A stretch of DNA of 64,000 bases from SLHU01 sp009929975 (lineage in GTDB: Bacteria; Bacillota; Clostridia; Saccharofermentanales; UBA5734), in NCBI GenBank assembly GCA_040776905.1, contig JAXGZQ010000004.1, positions 1 through 64,000 on the forward strand, in the 5' to 3' direction. This document shows, in pieces, positions 44,624 to 52,968 of the stretch (position 1 is the stretch's first letter; every line of letters begins with the position of its first letter). A program made the translations under genes and the position numbers. Under the pieces are notes generated by a model. That model was not told the origin of the DNA and did no database searches. It saw only the letters and a program-made list of their open reading frames with translations.

Positions 44624-45568
44624 ATGAGTCAGTCTTTCAACCAGCAGCTGGTCAATGATCTGGCGGACATGATTGACGCCGCCCCGGATCCATTGCCTGA
44701 TGGCCGTACCTGTGCCGGCCTGGTTCTGATCGCTCATGGCTATGACACGAAGATAACCGGAGAACCCGGATGGACCGGCTATATGCAGCAGTCGATCATC
44801 CATCGCCTGCGCTCACACGGACGGGCAGGCTGTCTTCGCGTCCGGCGCAGTCATGACACAGGCTGGAAGGTCGACCTCGAGTGGCTGGAGCCGCATCCGG
44901 CAGACCCCAGTGACTGTGAATGTTTTCTGCGCGTCGACTGGACCGCCGCGGCCAATCATCTGATTCATCCGGTCAGTACAGGATGGCTGGCTCAGATACT
45001 GATGACATCACTAATGGACCACCAGTCTGAACTGCCTGATCCGGGCCGCCATCCCATCCATCTGATCGGGCATAGCCGCGGAGCCTCACTTGTCTGTGAA
45101 ATGGCCGCTCTGTTCGGTCAGCAGGGGATCTTCGTTGACCAGGTCACAACCCTCGATCCGCACCCGCTGACGACCGACGACCCCCAACCGCCGCTGCGGC
45201 CTGCTGTTGAAGACGCGGCGGTCCGCAGGCACCCCTGTATCCGATTCATGGATAATTACTGGCAGGATATCGCCTATCCGCGGGGACAGGCGGTCAGCGG
45301 GGCCTTCAACCATGCCTGGCATCATCTGCCTGACGGCTACCACGGAACGCTGCACAGTGCCTTCGCGGATCATATGAATGTCATCCTCGCGTATCAGGCG
45401 ACGATCAGTGACAGGCTGCCTATCCACAACGAAGAAGCCCGTCTCGATGCCGTCACCTTGGAACGATGGTGTACAGAAAATAACCTGGCGGAGCTGCCGC
45501 CAGGTTATCGCTTCAGTCAGGCGATAGAGCCTGAACTGCGCCGCAGTGTCGATCAACCGGTTATCTGA
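44624..45568 (+). CDS. Alpha/beta-hydrolase-like protein with GHSRG nucleophile elbow
   Basis: A 314-residue cytosolic protein, probably a serine hydrolase. LIGHSRGASLV supplies the nucleophile elbow at mid-protein, TTLDPHPL is a plausible acid strand, and the histidine may be in LHSAFADHMNV. The early LVLIAHGYD strand fits the oxyanion-hole region. No signal peptide or lipobox. Substrate unknown; it resembles lipase- or PGAP1-like folds. GGAGG precedes the ATG; TATAAT lies at 44596-44601. The 3' end overlaps the convergent isomerase gene by 8 bases. Confidence 0.6.
   Translation: MSQSFNQQLVNDLADMIDAAPDPLPDGRTCAGLVLIAHGYDTKITGEPGWTGYMQQSIIHRLRSHGRAGCLRVRRSHDTGWKVDLEWLEPHPADPSDCECFLRVDWTAAANHLIHPVSTGWLAQILMTSLMDHQSELPDPGRHPIHLIGHSRGASLVCEMAALFGQQGIFVDQVTTLDPHPLTTDDPQPPLRPAVEDAAVRRHPCIRFMDNYWQDIAYPRGQAVSGAFNHAWHHLPDGYHGTLHSAFADHMNVILAYQATISDRLPIHNEEARLDAVTLERWCTENNLAELPPGYRFSQAIEPELRRSVDQPVI
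45476..45508 (-). terminator. Terminator of the isomerase gene inside the hydrolase coding region
   Basis: A perfect 12-bp stem (45480-45491 with 45497-45508) is followed on the minus strand by TTTTCTGT. It ends the minus-strand transcript about 50 bases past its stop and lies inside the last 30 codons of the plus-strand hydrolase. Confidence 0.82.
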
Positions 45569-46475
45569 CCTGTCGCCAGGCCTGGTTGAGGGTCCGCTTC
45601 GCGTTGGCAATGACCATGTCCGGTGTCTCATCGCCCCAGGGCTTCACTTCAAAGCTGACAATCGGCCGCTTCTCAGGATGAATAAAGCCGATATCCTTCA
45701 ATTTTTGCAGATAAGCAGTCAGTTGGGGGACATCATTTTCCGAATTGGGGAATCCGAAACGCGGATGTGTGTCGCCATACGCTTCATACGACGGGTCGGC
45801 TATGACGGTATTGCCCATATGCGCATGGACCAGATAGGGCTGCAGCGGCAGAATATGCTCGTCATTGGTCTCATGAATCATCGGAATATGTGAAAGGTCG
45901 ATCATCAGGCCGAAATGATCATATTCCGGACGGATCATCTCAGCGAAGCGGCGGGCACGATCAGCCGGTCCGATCAGCGACTTCTTGTCAATGTCATAAT
46001 CAAAGACTTCCAGGGCGACCGTGAGGTCTCCCTTTTCCTGTGCATAGCGGCAGAGTTCACGTGTTGAGCTTGCCAGTGCTGCCATGGCCTCTTCCAGCCG
46101 GGCCTCCTCATAATGGCCGGAAAGGAACGCGAAGCCAGTGGCCCCGAGTTCCACGGCTTCATCCATGCCTGCCTTAAGGCTAGCAACCGCCGCCAAACGC
46201 TTCGTTTCGTCCAGATCGTTGATATTCATGCCAGTGGTCAGCAGACGCGGCTGCGCGCCATAAGCGACCGTCATGCCGGACGTCTGCAGGCGTTTTGCTA
46301 CGGTTGCCCTCACAGCGCCGTCTTTGATCCAGGTCAGCTCAATCGCTTCGAAATAGGGATCCCGGGCGATCGATTCGACCGTTTCCAGAATCGGACCTTC
46401 GCCCTGCATGGTTTCTGGAAACGCCATAAAATGGACAATCCCGACTTTCATATAATGATTGATTGGTTCGATCAT
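45561..46475 (-). CDS. Sugar phosphate isomerase/epimerase family TIM-barrel protein
   Basis: A 304-residue protein of the xylose-isomerase-like TIM-barrel (AP_endonuc_2) superfamily. Metal-ligand positions are readable at strand ends: ALEVFDYDID (Glu), LMIDLSHIPM (Asp, His), HAHMGNT (His) and VSFEVKPWG (Glu). Such proteins epimerise or isomerise sugars or inositol derivatives. The substrate is unknown and the gene is alone on its strand. AGGAGG precedes the ATG. It is convergent with the hydrolase. Confidence 0.8.
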   Translation of the reverse strand: MIEPINHYMKVGIVHFMAFPETMQGEGPILETVESIARDPYFEAIELTWIKDGAVRATVAKRLQTSGMTVAYGAQPRLLTTGMNINDLDETKRLAAVASLKAGMDEAVELGATGFAFLSGHYEEARLEEAMAALASSTRELCRYAQEKGDLTVALEVFDYDIDKKSLIGPADRARRFAEMIRPEYDHFGLMIDLSHIPMIHETNDEHILPLQPYLVHAHMGNTVIADPSYEAYGDTHPRFGFPNSENDVPQLTAYLQKLKDIGFIHPEKRPIVSFEVKPWGDETPDMVIANAKRTLNQAWRQVR

Positions 46476-46542
46476 ATTGACCTCCTGTTATTAATTGACC
46501 CCGGCAGCGGGGTATGCGCGTTCCGGTTTGAAGTACTATTTC

Positions 46543-46551
46543 ATTATAGCA
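46543..46551 (-). promoter_or_regulatory. Extended -10 promoter of the isomerase gene
   Basis: TGCTATAAT on the minus strand, about 70 bases upstream of the start. No clear -35 was found. Confidence 0.5.
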
Positions 46552-46639
46552 GAACCAACTGAAGGCTTCGTATCACAGGTTCACATCTTTCCACGCGGCC
46601 ACCGTTGAGAATGAGCGCGGAAAATAACTGCAAATTCCC

Positions 46640-46668
46640 GTTGACTTTACGTCAACGTGATCTATACT
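46640..46668 (+). promoter_or_regulatory. Promoter with overlapping palindrome upstream of the unknown gene and hppA
   Basis: TTGACT (46641-46646) and TATACT (46663-46668) are 16 bases apart. The -35 box lies inside the dyad GTTGAC-TTTAC-GTCAAC (46640-46656), which would be a suitable operator for a repressor. The rest of the gap from 46476 holds only the divergent promoter. Confidence 0.65.
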
Positions 46669-46738
46669 GAATTTGGTTTTACTTGTCCTTCAGTCGCAGT
46701 CAGCGTTATTCTGATTTTTGCAGGAAAGGGTGAGACAT

Positions 46739-47503
46739 TTGAACTACCATATCTATCTGACACTGATCCCGGAAACACTGGTCATCTCAATGCTCAATCC
46801 TGAAGAATTTGCCGCTTATTACGCGATCGGCGAGCGCGGTAAATCGAGCGGACAGGTTCTTTTCGTCGAAATCGACCCGGCCTTCAGGCATCCTTTCTTC
46901 CAGATTGACCAGGGCATTGCCCGCTGTGTCCCCACAGCAGACGGCCAGCCGAAATCATCGGTCTATGTCGCGATCTACCGTGTGCTTGAGCATCTCCCGC
47001 TGGCGGCGATGGGAACGCTGTACTATGTTGCCCGCGACGGCCGCTCACTGGGGGTCAGTAAAGTACCTGCCCTGAACAATGAAGGGGGTCTCCATCTCTA
47101 TTTCGAACTGGCGCCCACGCGTCCGGCGGTTGTCAGTTCACTGGGGCCGCTGGATTATACGAATCTGATGATGGGCCGTCCCGGAGGTTTCCAGGGAATT
47201 CCGGCGATCGCGTTTGCTGAACTCAGACTGGGCCGTCTTGCTGAAGATCCCGATCAGGGATCCGCTGACGACCTCCCCTACGAAAACCTGCCGCATCTGC
47301 GCAATTGTCTCCAGGAAGTCAAAACCAAGGATATCTCGTCAAAGATGTTTGACTTGAGCGGCGGACAGATCCTGACGTTCCGTATGGTCAAGAATGGTGT
47401 ATTCGTCGGGAATTCAACCGAAGGACTCTATCTTTATCCCCTGCCGTCCATGAGCGAACTTCGCCAGAACAATTATGACTGGTGGCGCTCCATCAATACG
47501 TAA
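46739..47503 (+). CDS. Conserved-looking hypothetical protein upstream of the pyrophosphatase
   Basis: A ~254-residue cytosolic protein of no family I recognise. The first half is beta-rich (YHIYLTLIPETLVISML, VLFVEIDPAF, SVYVAIYRVLEHL) and contains a central GTLYYVARDGRSLGVS. The end, KMFDLSGGQILTFRM, then GLYLYPLP, is also beta-rich. No signal peptide, cysteine cluster or nucleotide motif is seen. Translation most likely starts at the TTG at 46739, eight bases after AGGAAAGGG; no ATG fits. It ends 36 bases before hppA, so it may be co-transcribed. Confidence 0.6.
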   Translation: MNYHIYLTLIPETLVISMLNPEEFAAYYAIGERGKSSGQVLFVEIDPAFRHPFFQIDQGIARCVPTADGQPKSSVYVAIYRVLEHLPLAAMGTLYYVARDGRSLGVSKVPALNNEGGLHLYFELAPTRPAVVSSLGPLDYTNLMMGRPGGFQGIPAIAFAELRLGRLAEDPDQGSADDLPYENLPHLRNCLQEVKTKDISSKMFDLSGGQILTFRMVKNGVFVGNSTEGLYLYPLPSMSELRQNNYDWWRSINT

Positions 47504-47539
47504 TTCATAAATATATTATCGTTTCGGAGGTTCATGCAC

Positions 47540-49615
47540 ATGACAACAGATGTTTGGCTCATCTCAGGCATGGTCCTGGGAATCATCTCATTCGGTATCG
47601 CCCTTCTTATCTACGGCTGGGTCAGAAAACAGGATGATGGATCAGAGCGATCCCGCAAGATCGCCCGTGCCATCAAAGATGGTGCCTGGGCTTATCTGCG
47701 CCATCTCTATAGCGCGCTGGCAGGAGTGGCGGTTGTTTTCGGGGTGATACTCGCGATTGTCTTCTCGCTCAAGGGAGAGAGGTTCAATCTGCTGACAGGT
47801 CTGGAGACCGCTCTGGCATTTGTCGTCGGAGCGCTTTGCTCCGCCATCGCCGGGTTTCTCGGGATGTCAGTCGCGGTTCGCGCTAATGTCCGGACAGCAG
47901 TCGCGGCCGTCAACAGCCTGAACAAGGCCTTCAATACCGCGTATCGCGCCGGAGCGGTTCTGGCCCTGGCGATGGTTGGCATCGCCGTCTTCGGCATGTG
48001 CCTGATCTACCTGGTGACAGGAAATCCTGAGGTTGTGCTGGGATTTTCCTTTGGTGCTTCATCACTGGCCCTTCTGGCGAAAGCCGGCGGCGGTATCTAT
48101 ACGAAAACCGCCGATATCGCGGCCGATCTGGTCGGAAAAATTGAAGCGGGAATACCCGAAGATGACCCCCGCAATCCGGCTGTCATCGCGGATAATGTCG
48201 GTGATAATGTCGGCGATGTCGCCGGAATGGGCGCTGATATTTTTGATTCTTATGTCGCCGCGACAGTCGCTGCCATGCTGATCGGTTTCACCGGGTTCCT
48301 ATCCTCGCCTAAGGAAACTCAGATCCTATATACCATTCTCCCGCTCATTCTCTGTCTTGTCGGTATCATCTCATCCATCATCGGACTCCAACTGGTTCGT
48401 GTCGGCAGGAACGGCAAACCCGGAACAGCCCTGAATATGGCCACCGTCATCTCCTGTGTGATTTTCGCCGTGCTGGCCACGGTTCTCTTCCTGGTCATGC
48501 AATGGAATATCGGTGCCCTGATCGCGACCGTGGCCGGACTGGCGATTGGTGTCATCATCGGCTTTACCACCGGTTACTTTACCGATGATAATTATAAACC
48601 GGTTCGCAAAACGGCTGATATCGCCAAATCAGGGGCCGCGCTTAATATCATCTCAGGCATGTCCTTCGGATTTATTTCAATCGGGCCGTCGCTGTTCGGC
48701 ATCGCCGCCGCCACACTTGTCTCCTATTTTTCCGCGGAAGCTTTCGGGCTTCCCGGAGTCTACGGAGTCGGTATCGCCGCGGTTGGCATGCTGTCACTGA
48801 CCGGGATCGTTGTCGCCAATGACGCGTATGGCCCGATCGTTGACAACGCCAAAGGGATCGCTGAAATGTCCAATCTGGGGGATGAAGTCGTCAGCCGATG
48901 TGATGTCCTCGATTCCGCAGGAAATACCGCCAAGGCCATCACCAAGGGATTTGCCATCAGCGCCGCTGCCCTGACGGTCCTGGCGCTGTTCGTGGCCTAT
49001 AAGGAGCAAATTGAGCACTATCTGCCGAATGGCCAGGAGCTGACTCTGAGTCTGCTCGATCCGCTGGTCCTCGCGGGTATTCTGCTCGGCGCGATGGTTC
49101 CGCCGATTTTCTCGGCGCTGCTCATGCTCGCTGTCACCCGCAACGCCTTCACGATGATTGAGGAAATCCGGCGCCAGTTCCGCGATATACCCGGCATTCT
49201 ACTGGGCACCGTCGATCCTGATTACGCCACTTGCGTCGGGCTCGCGTCACAAGGAGCGCTGAAATCACTCATCCTGCCGGCGCTGCTGGCGGTTCTGCTG
49301 CCCCTGTTGATCGGCTTCATCCTCGGTCCCGCCGCGCTAGGTGGATTTCTGGGCGGCGCGATCTTCGTCGGTATCGTCTTCGCTCTGTTTATGGCCAATG
49401 CCGGCGGTTTATGGGATAACGCGAAGAAATATGTTGAAGCCGGTAATTGCGGTGGTACGGGTTCTGACGCGCATAAGGCCACCGTCATCGGTGATACGGT
49501 CGGCGATCCTTTCAAGGATACCGCCGGGCCATCCATCAATACACTGATCACCGTCATGACACTGACATCGAGTCTTTTCGCGCCGCTGATCGCGGTTGTT
49601 CACCTGTTCGGCTGA
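47540..49615 (+). CDS. hppA: Membrane-bound ion-translocating pyrophosphatase, probably K+-independent H+-PPase
   Basis: A ~691-residue integral membrane enzyme with about 16 membrane helices that couples pyrophosphate hydrolysis to ion pumping. The substrate motif DNVGDNVGDVAGMGAD, the EDDPRNPAVI segment and the C-terminal GGTGSDAHKATVIGDTVGDPFKDTAGPS are intact. The diagnostic region reads GNTAKAIT; K+-dependent members have Ala where Lys stands (GNTTAA), and the Thr three residues on also follows the K+-independent H+ pumps. The ATG at 47540 is 9 bases from GGAGG; the ATG two codons earlier is too close. It ends in a strong terminator. Confidence 0.94.
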   Translation: MTTDVWLISGMVLGIISFGIALLIYGWVRKQDDGSERSRKIARAIKDGAWAYLRHLYSALAGVAVVFGVILAIVFSLKGERFNLLTGLETALAFVVGALCSAIAGFLGMSVAVRANVRTAVAAVNSLNKAFNTAYRAGAVLALAMVGIAVFGMCLIYLVTGNPEVVLGFSFGASSLALLAKAGGGIYTKTADIAADLVGKIEAGIPEDDPRNPAVIADNVGDNVGDVAGMGADIFDSYVAATVAAMLIGFTGFLSSPKETQILYTILPLILCLVGIISSIIGLQLVRVGRNGKPGTALNMATVISCVIFAVLATVLFLVMQWNIGALIATVAGLAIGVIIGFTTGYFTDDNYKPVRKTADIAKSGAALNIISGMSFGFISIGPSLFGIAAATLVSYFSAEAFGLPGVYGVGIAAVGMLSLTGIVVANDAYGPIVDNAKGIAEMSNLGDEVVSRCDVLDSAGNTAKAITKGFAISAAALTVLALFVAYKEQIEHYLPNGQELTLSLLDPLVLAGILLGAMVPPIFSALLMLAVTRNAFTMIEEIRRQFRDIPGILLGTVDPDYATCVGLASQGALKSLILPALLAVLLPLLIGFILGPAALGGFLGGAIFVGIVFALFMANAGGLWDNAKKYVEAGNCGGTGSDAHKATVIGDTVGDPFKDTAGPSINTLITVMTLTSSLFAPLIAVVHLFG

Positions 49616-49646
49616 TCTGAGACGCAGCCCTGTCCGAAGATCAATG

Positions 49647-49686
49647 AACACGCCTGTCATCTCATGGGGTGACAGGCGTGTTTTTT
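49647..49686 (+). terminator. Terminator of hppA
   Basis: A perfect 13-bp stem (49647-49659 with 49670-49682) followed by a T6 run on the plus strand, 30 bases past the hppA stop and before the convergent acyl-CoA synthetase. Confidence 0.92.
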
Positions 49687-49732
49687 ATGATCGCTCTGCT
49701 CGAGGTCAGACAGTGAAATATGCAATGGACAG

Positions 49733-51412
49733 CTATTGATAATTCCGTTTGATCTTTCTGGTCGTCGTTTTCTCAAACTCTGTTTCGCGGATGATAACCT
49801 GAGAGATCCGTTTGAATTTGGCCAGATGACCGTTAACCTTCTCAATATCCGCCTTCAGCTGAACACGGGCCCGCTCCAGACCCGTTTCACTGATAAATTG
49901 CGGATCGAGAAAAGCATCCGCCGCGATGATCCGCTCATGGCCGAATTTATCTTTCGGAGCGAAGACAATGACTTCACGAAGGTAGGGAATCTGATTCATC
50001 AGGCATTCCTCCAGCTCCTCAGGATAGACATTTTTGCCATTCGAACTGATAATCAGGTTTTTGGCGCGCCCTGTGATATACACGTTATTTGCCTTATCAA
50101 TACAACCGATGTCACCGGTTTTGAACCATCCGTCCTCAGTGAATGATTGGCGGGTTGCCGCTTCATCTTTATAGTAGCCGAGCATGACATTATCACCTTT
50201 GACCTGAATTTCGCCTGCACCATCGTCATCAGGATCACTGATCCGGACCTGACAATCGGGTGCGACAGCTCCGACACTCCCCGGCACTTGAGAAATCGGA
50301 CTGTTGCTCGATACGAGCGGGGAGCATTCCGTAATGCCATACCCGTTGTAAATATCGATTCCAATATCAGCAAACGCTTTAATCCGTTGGGGATTCAACG
50401 GTGCGCCACCACAAAAAATCATTTTCAGATGACCGCCCAACCCGTCAAGGATCGGCTTGAAAAACTGGTCACGACGATCGATTCCGAATACTCTGAGAAA
50501 ATTACTGAGTAGGATGCCCAGCTTGAGCCGTGTTGCCTGGCCGGCCTTTTCAGCTTCCTTCCAGATATTCTTATGCAGGTGGTCAACGACCATGGGAACC
50601 ATCATGGTCATGTCCGGCTTGAAAATTCTCAGGTTCTCCTTGAAATTCTTGAGTTCATCATTAAAGCAGACGGTAAACCCTGCATAAAGACTCCCCAGGA
50701 TAAACAAATTCATCTCAACCGTGTGATTGATCGGCAGTAATGAAAAATACGTTTCAGCCTGTCTGAACATCGCCAGCGCGGAGTGGAGAACGGCGGTGAT
50801 GTTCCGATGGCACAGCATCACGCCTTTATTGGCACCCGTTGTGCCCGAGGTAAAAATGATTGAGCACACTTTGTTTACATCCACTTCAGGATCAAAATCC
50901 ACTGGGTCTCCCTGTGCCAGAATCTGCTGACCGGAATGAATCAGCTGCATCACGTCAGGCACACCCGCATCTTGATTGGTGTACCCGGTTTTGACAGCCA
51001 TCCGGACATCCGGACACTGCTCCAGGATAACGGGTATCCGTGCGGCCTGGGATTGCGAATAGAAAACAGCATCGGCATCGCTTAATTGCAGCTGTTTGGT
51101 CATTTCATCAACCGACAGTTCTTTGTCAATCGGAATGATCACGCCAACCCAGTTGACAACCGCCAGATAACAGACGACATAATGGTAGGAACTTTCACCG
51201 ATCAGCGCGAAATGTTTCCCCTTCCAGCCGTCGGCAACCAGTTTGGCGCCCAGAGCATCGACATCTGTCTGCAGCTGTCGGTCTGTGTGTTCAACAAGTT
51301 CCCGTTTCGTGTTGAATTCCCGGATAGCCACTTTGTCGCTGTGCGTTTCTGCCGCATACGCGACCAGTTCACGCAGATCGCTTAACCGGACACTGTCATA
51401 GTACTCCATCAT
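49733..51412 (-). CDS. Second long-chain acyl-CoA synthetase / AMP-forming ligase
   Basis: A ~559-residue adenylate-forming enzyme, paralogous to the one at 35.1 kb. The P-loop TSGTTGANKGVMLCH, GYGITECSP and the hinge region GWFKTGDIGCIDKANNVYITGRAKNLI are intact; the end reads EFEKTTTRKIKRNYQ. The frame stays open to a TTG at 51469. Alignment of RLSDLREL with RFRDLREL of the paralogue favours the ATG pair at 51412, though neither start has a clear ribosome binding site. It is divergent from the oxoamine synthase across a shared control region, so it is a candidate acyl-CoA supplier for that enzyme. An acyl-ACP ligase activity is possible. Confidence 0.88.
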   Translation of the reverse strand: MMEYYDSVRLSDLRELVAYAAETHSDKVAIREFNTKRELVEHTDRQLQTDVDALGAKLVADGWKGKHFALIGESSYHYVVCYLAVVNWVGVIIPIDKELSVDEMTKQLQLSDADAVFYSQSQAARIPVILEQCPDVRMAVKTGYTNQDAGVPDVMQLIHSGQQILAQGDPVDFDPEVDVNKVCSIIFTSGTTGANKGVMLCHRNITAVLHSALAMFRQAETYFSLLPINHTVEMNLFILGSLYAGFTVCFNDELKNFKENLRIFKPDMTMMVPMVVDHLHKNIWKEAEKAGQATRLKLGILLSNFLRVFGIDRRDQFFKPILDGLGGHLKMIFCGGAPLNPQRIKAFADIGIDIYNGYGITECSPLVSSNSPISQVPGSVGAVAPDCQVRISDPDDDGAGEIQVKGDNVMLGYYKDEAATRQSFTEDGWFKTGDIGCIDKANNVYITGRAKNLIISSNGKNVYPEELEECLMNQIPYLREVIVFAPKDKFGHERIIAADAFLDPQFISETGLERARVQLKADIEKVNGHLAKFKRISQVIIRETEFEKTTTRKIKRNYQ

Positions 51413-51469
51413 CGTTTTACCCGTTGCCTCAATGGTCAAATCAAACTCATGTTCACCGGCAAAAATCAA

Positions 51470-51628
51470 TGTAGAGATGATGATGTGAGAGCTGTTATCA
51501 TGATCATGTACTGACTATTATGATATCAAAATATGATATGATTATCACGCATGTAATTTGATGATCAAATCATCAATCATTTGAGCCGTTTAGCTGGTCA
51601 TGAGACACCATCAATTTCAGGAGGAGCG
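51470..51628. promoter_or_regulatory. AT-rich divergent control region with dyads and direct repeats
   Basis: This gap separates the divergent acyl-CoA synthetase and oxoamine synthase. It contains a direct repeat of TATGATAT (51519-51526 and 51532-51539, 13 bases apart) and the dyad TTTGAT-G-ATCAAA (51557-51569), overlapping a second dyad GATGAT...ATCATC. These look like binding sites for a regulator serving both genes. The TATGAT copies could double as -10 boxes. AGGAGG for the right-hand gene lies at 51620-51625. Confidence 0.45.
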
Positions 51629-52861
51629 ATGAGCATGGACTTATTTCAAAAATGCGACGATTTCACACGGGTCGATCAAGCAAAAGCATTAGGGCTGTAT
51701 CCATATTTCCACATGCTGACCTCCGGTCAGGATACAGAAGTCGACATGGACGGACATCGCACCCTCATGTTTGGCTCCAATAATTATCTGGGGCTGACTT
51801 CCGACCCCCGGGTCAAAGAAGCTTCAATCAAGGCAGTGGAAAAATATGGATCCGGCTGTTCCGGTTCCCGCTTTCTCAATGGCACGCTTGATCTGCACGT
51901 CGAGCTGGAAGCGGCTCTGGCCAGATTTCTTCAGAAAGAGGACGCCCTTGTCGTCTCAACAGGCTTCCAGACGAACCTTTCGATCATATCCGCCATCACC
52001 GGCCGCAATGACTATATTCTTTCAGATGCCATGAATCACGCCAGTATTGTAGATGGTACACGCTTGTCGTTTGCCAAGACGCTCAAGTTCAAACACAGTG
52101 ATATGGACGATCTGGAACGTTTACTGATCCACTGTGCCGCCGACGAGAAAGCCGGCATCCTGATTGTAACCGATGGTGTGTTCAGCATTGAGGGCGAAAT
52201 CTGCAAATTGCCGGATATTGTCCGTCTGGCTGGGAAATATGGCGCACGTGTCATGGTGGACGATGCCCATGCGATCGGTGTTCTCGGCCAACACGGGCGC
52301 GGGACAGCTGAATATTTCGGCTTGAATGATGGCGTTGATATTATCATGAACACCTTTTCAAAAACACTGGCGTCTCTGGGCGGCTGCATCGCGGCCAGCA
52401 AAAAGGTGATTGACTATATCAAGCACAATGCCCGGCCATTCATCTTCAGCGCGTCCATCGCACCGGCCCAGGTCGCGGCCGCACGCGAAGCGCTGCGGAT
52501 TCTTGAAAACGAACCTCAGCGTGTTCACCGGCTCAACGAGATCGCCGCTTATATGAAGCGTGGACTGAGCCAATTGCCCAATGTCCATATTTTTGACAAT
52601 GGCAATGATATCGTCCCGATCGTACCGATCCTGACCGGTTCGATCGGACGGACGCTATATACCGCCCATCTTCTGCTGGAAAACGGAGTTTATGTTAACC
52701 CGGTCCTGCCCCCCGCGGTTCATAAAGATTCCTGTCTGCAGCGCACAAGCTATTCCGCGACCCACACAAACGCCCAGCTGGATGAAGGAATTGCCATTAT
52801 CAATAACGTGTTGACCCAGATCGCCGAGATGACGGATGTCAACTTCGATATTGATCTTTGA
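51629..52861 (+). CDS. Alpha-oxoamine synthase, serine palmitoyltransferase-like
   Basis: A 410-residue PLP-dependent fold-type I enzyme that condenses an amino acid with an acyl-CoA. The PLP lysine is Lys245 in NTFSKTLASLGG; VDDAHAIGVLG carries the ring-binding Asp and His. FSK with LAS after the lysine, and GLYPYF, MFGSNNYLGL, GSRFLNGTLDLHVELE and DHASI-like NHASIVDG, resemble bacterial (Bacteroidetes-type) serine palmitoyltransferase more than BioF or Kbl, which usually read GTLGKA. Product would be a 3-keto-sphingoid base or related amino-lipid. Glycine C-acetyltransferase or capnine-type condensation are alternatives. A second ATG is at 51635. No biotin or threonine genes are nearby. Confidence 0.82.
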   Translation: MSMDLFQKCDDFTRVDQAKALGLYPYFHMLTSGQDTEVDMDGHRTLMFGSNNYLGLTSDPRVKEASIKAVEKYGSGCSGSRFLNGTLDLHVELEAALARFLQKEDALVVSTGFQTNLSIISAITGRNDYILSDAMNHASIVDGTRLSFAKTLKFKHSDMDDLERLLIHCAADEKAGILIVTDGVFSIEGEICKLPDIVRLAGKYGARVMVDDAHAIGVLGQHGRGTAEYFGLNDGVDIIMNTFSKTLASLGGCIAASKKVIDYIKHNARPFIFSASIAPAQVAAAREALRILENEPQRVHRLNEIAAYMKRGLSQLPNVHIFDNGNDIVPIVPILTGSIGRTLYTAHLLLENGVYVNPVLPPAVHKDSCLQRTSYSATHTNAQLDEGIAIINNVLTQIAEMTDVNFDIDL

Positions 52862-52968
52862 TCACTTGAACAACGGCTGAATCACCCGGGCTTTGCGCGC
52901 GATCAAAACATCACAATAAGACTCATGGAAAAGGGCTCCGGTATTTGATTGAAATGAGGACTGTCAAT

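Noticed and set aside
51629..52861. BioF (biotin) or Kbl (threonine) assignment for the oxoamine synthase
   Set aside because: The lysine motif and several long segments fit serine palmitoyltransferase better, and no biotin or threonine dehydrogenase gene is nearby. It is still listed as an alternative.
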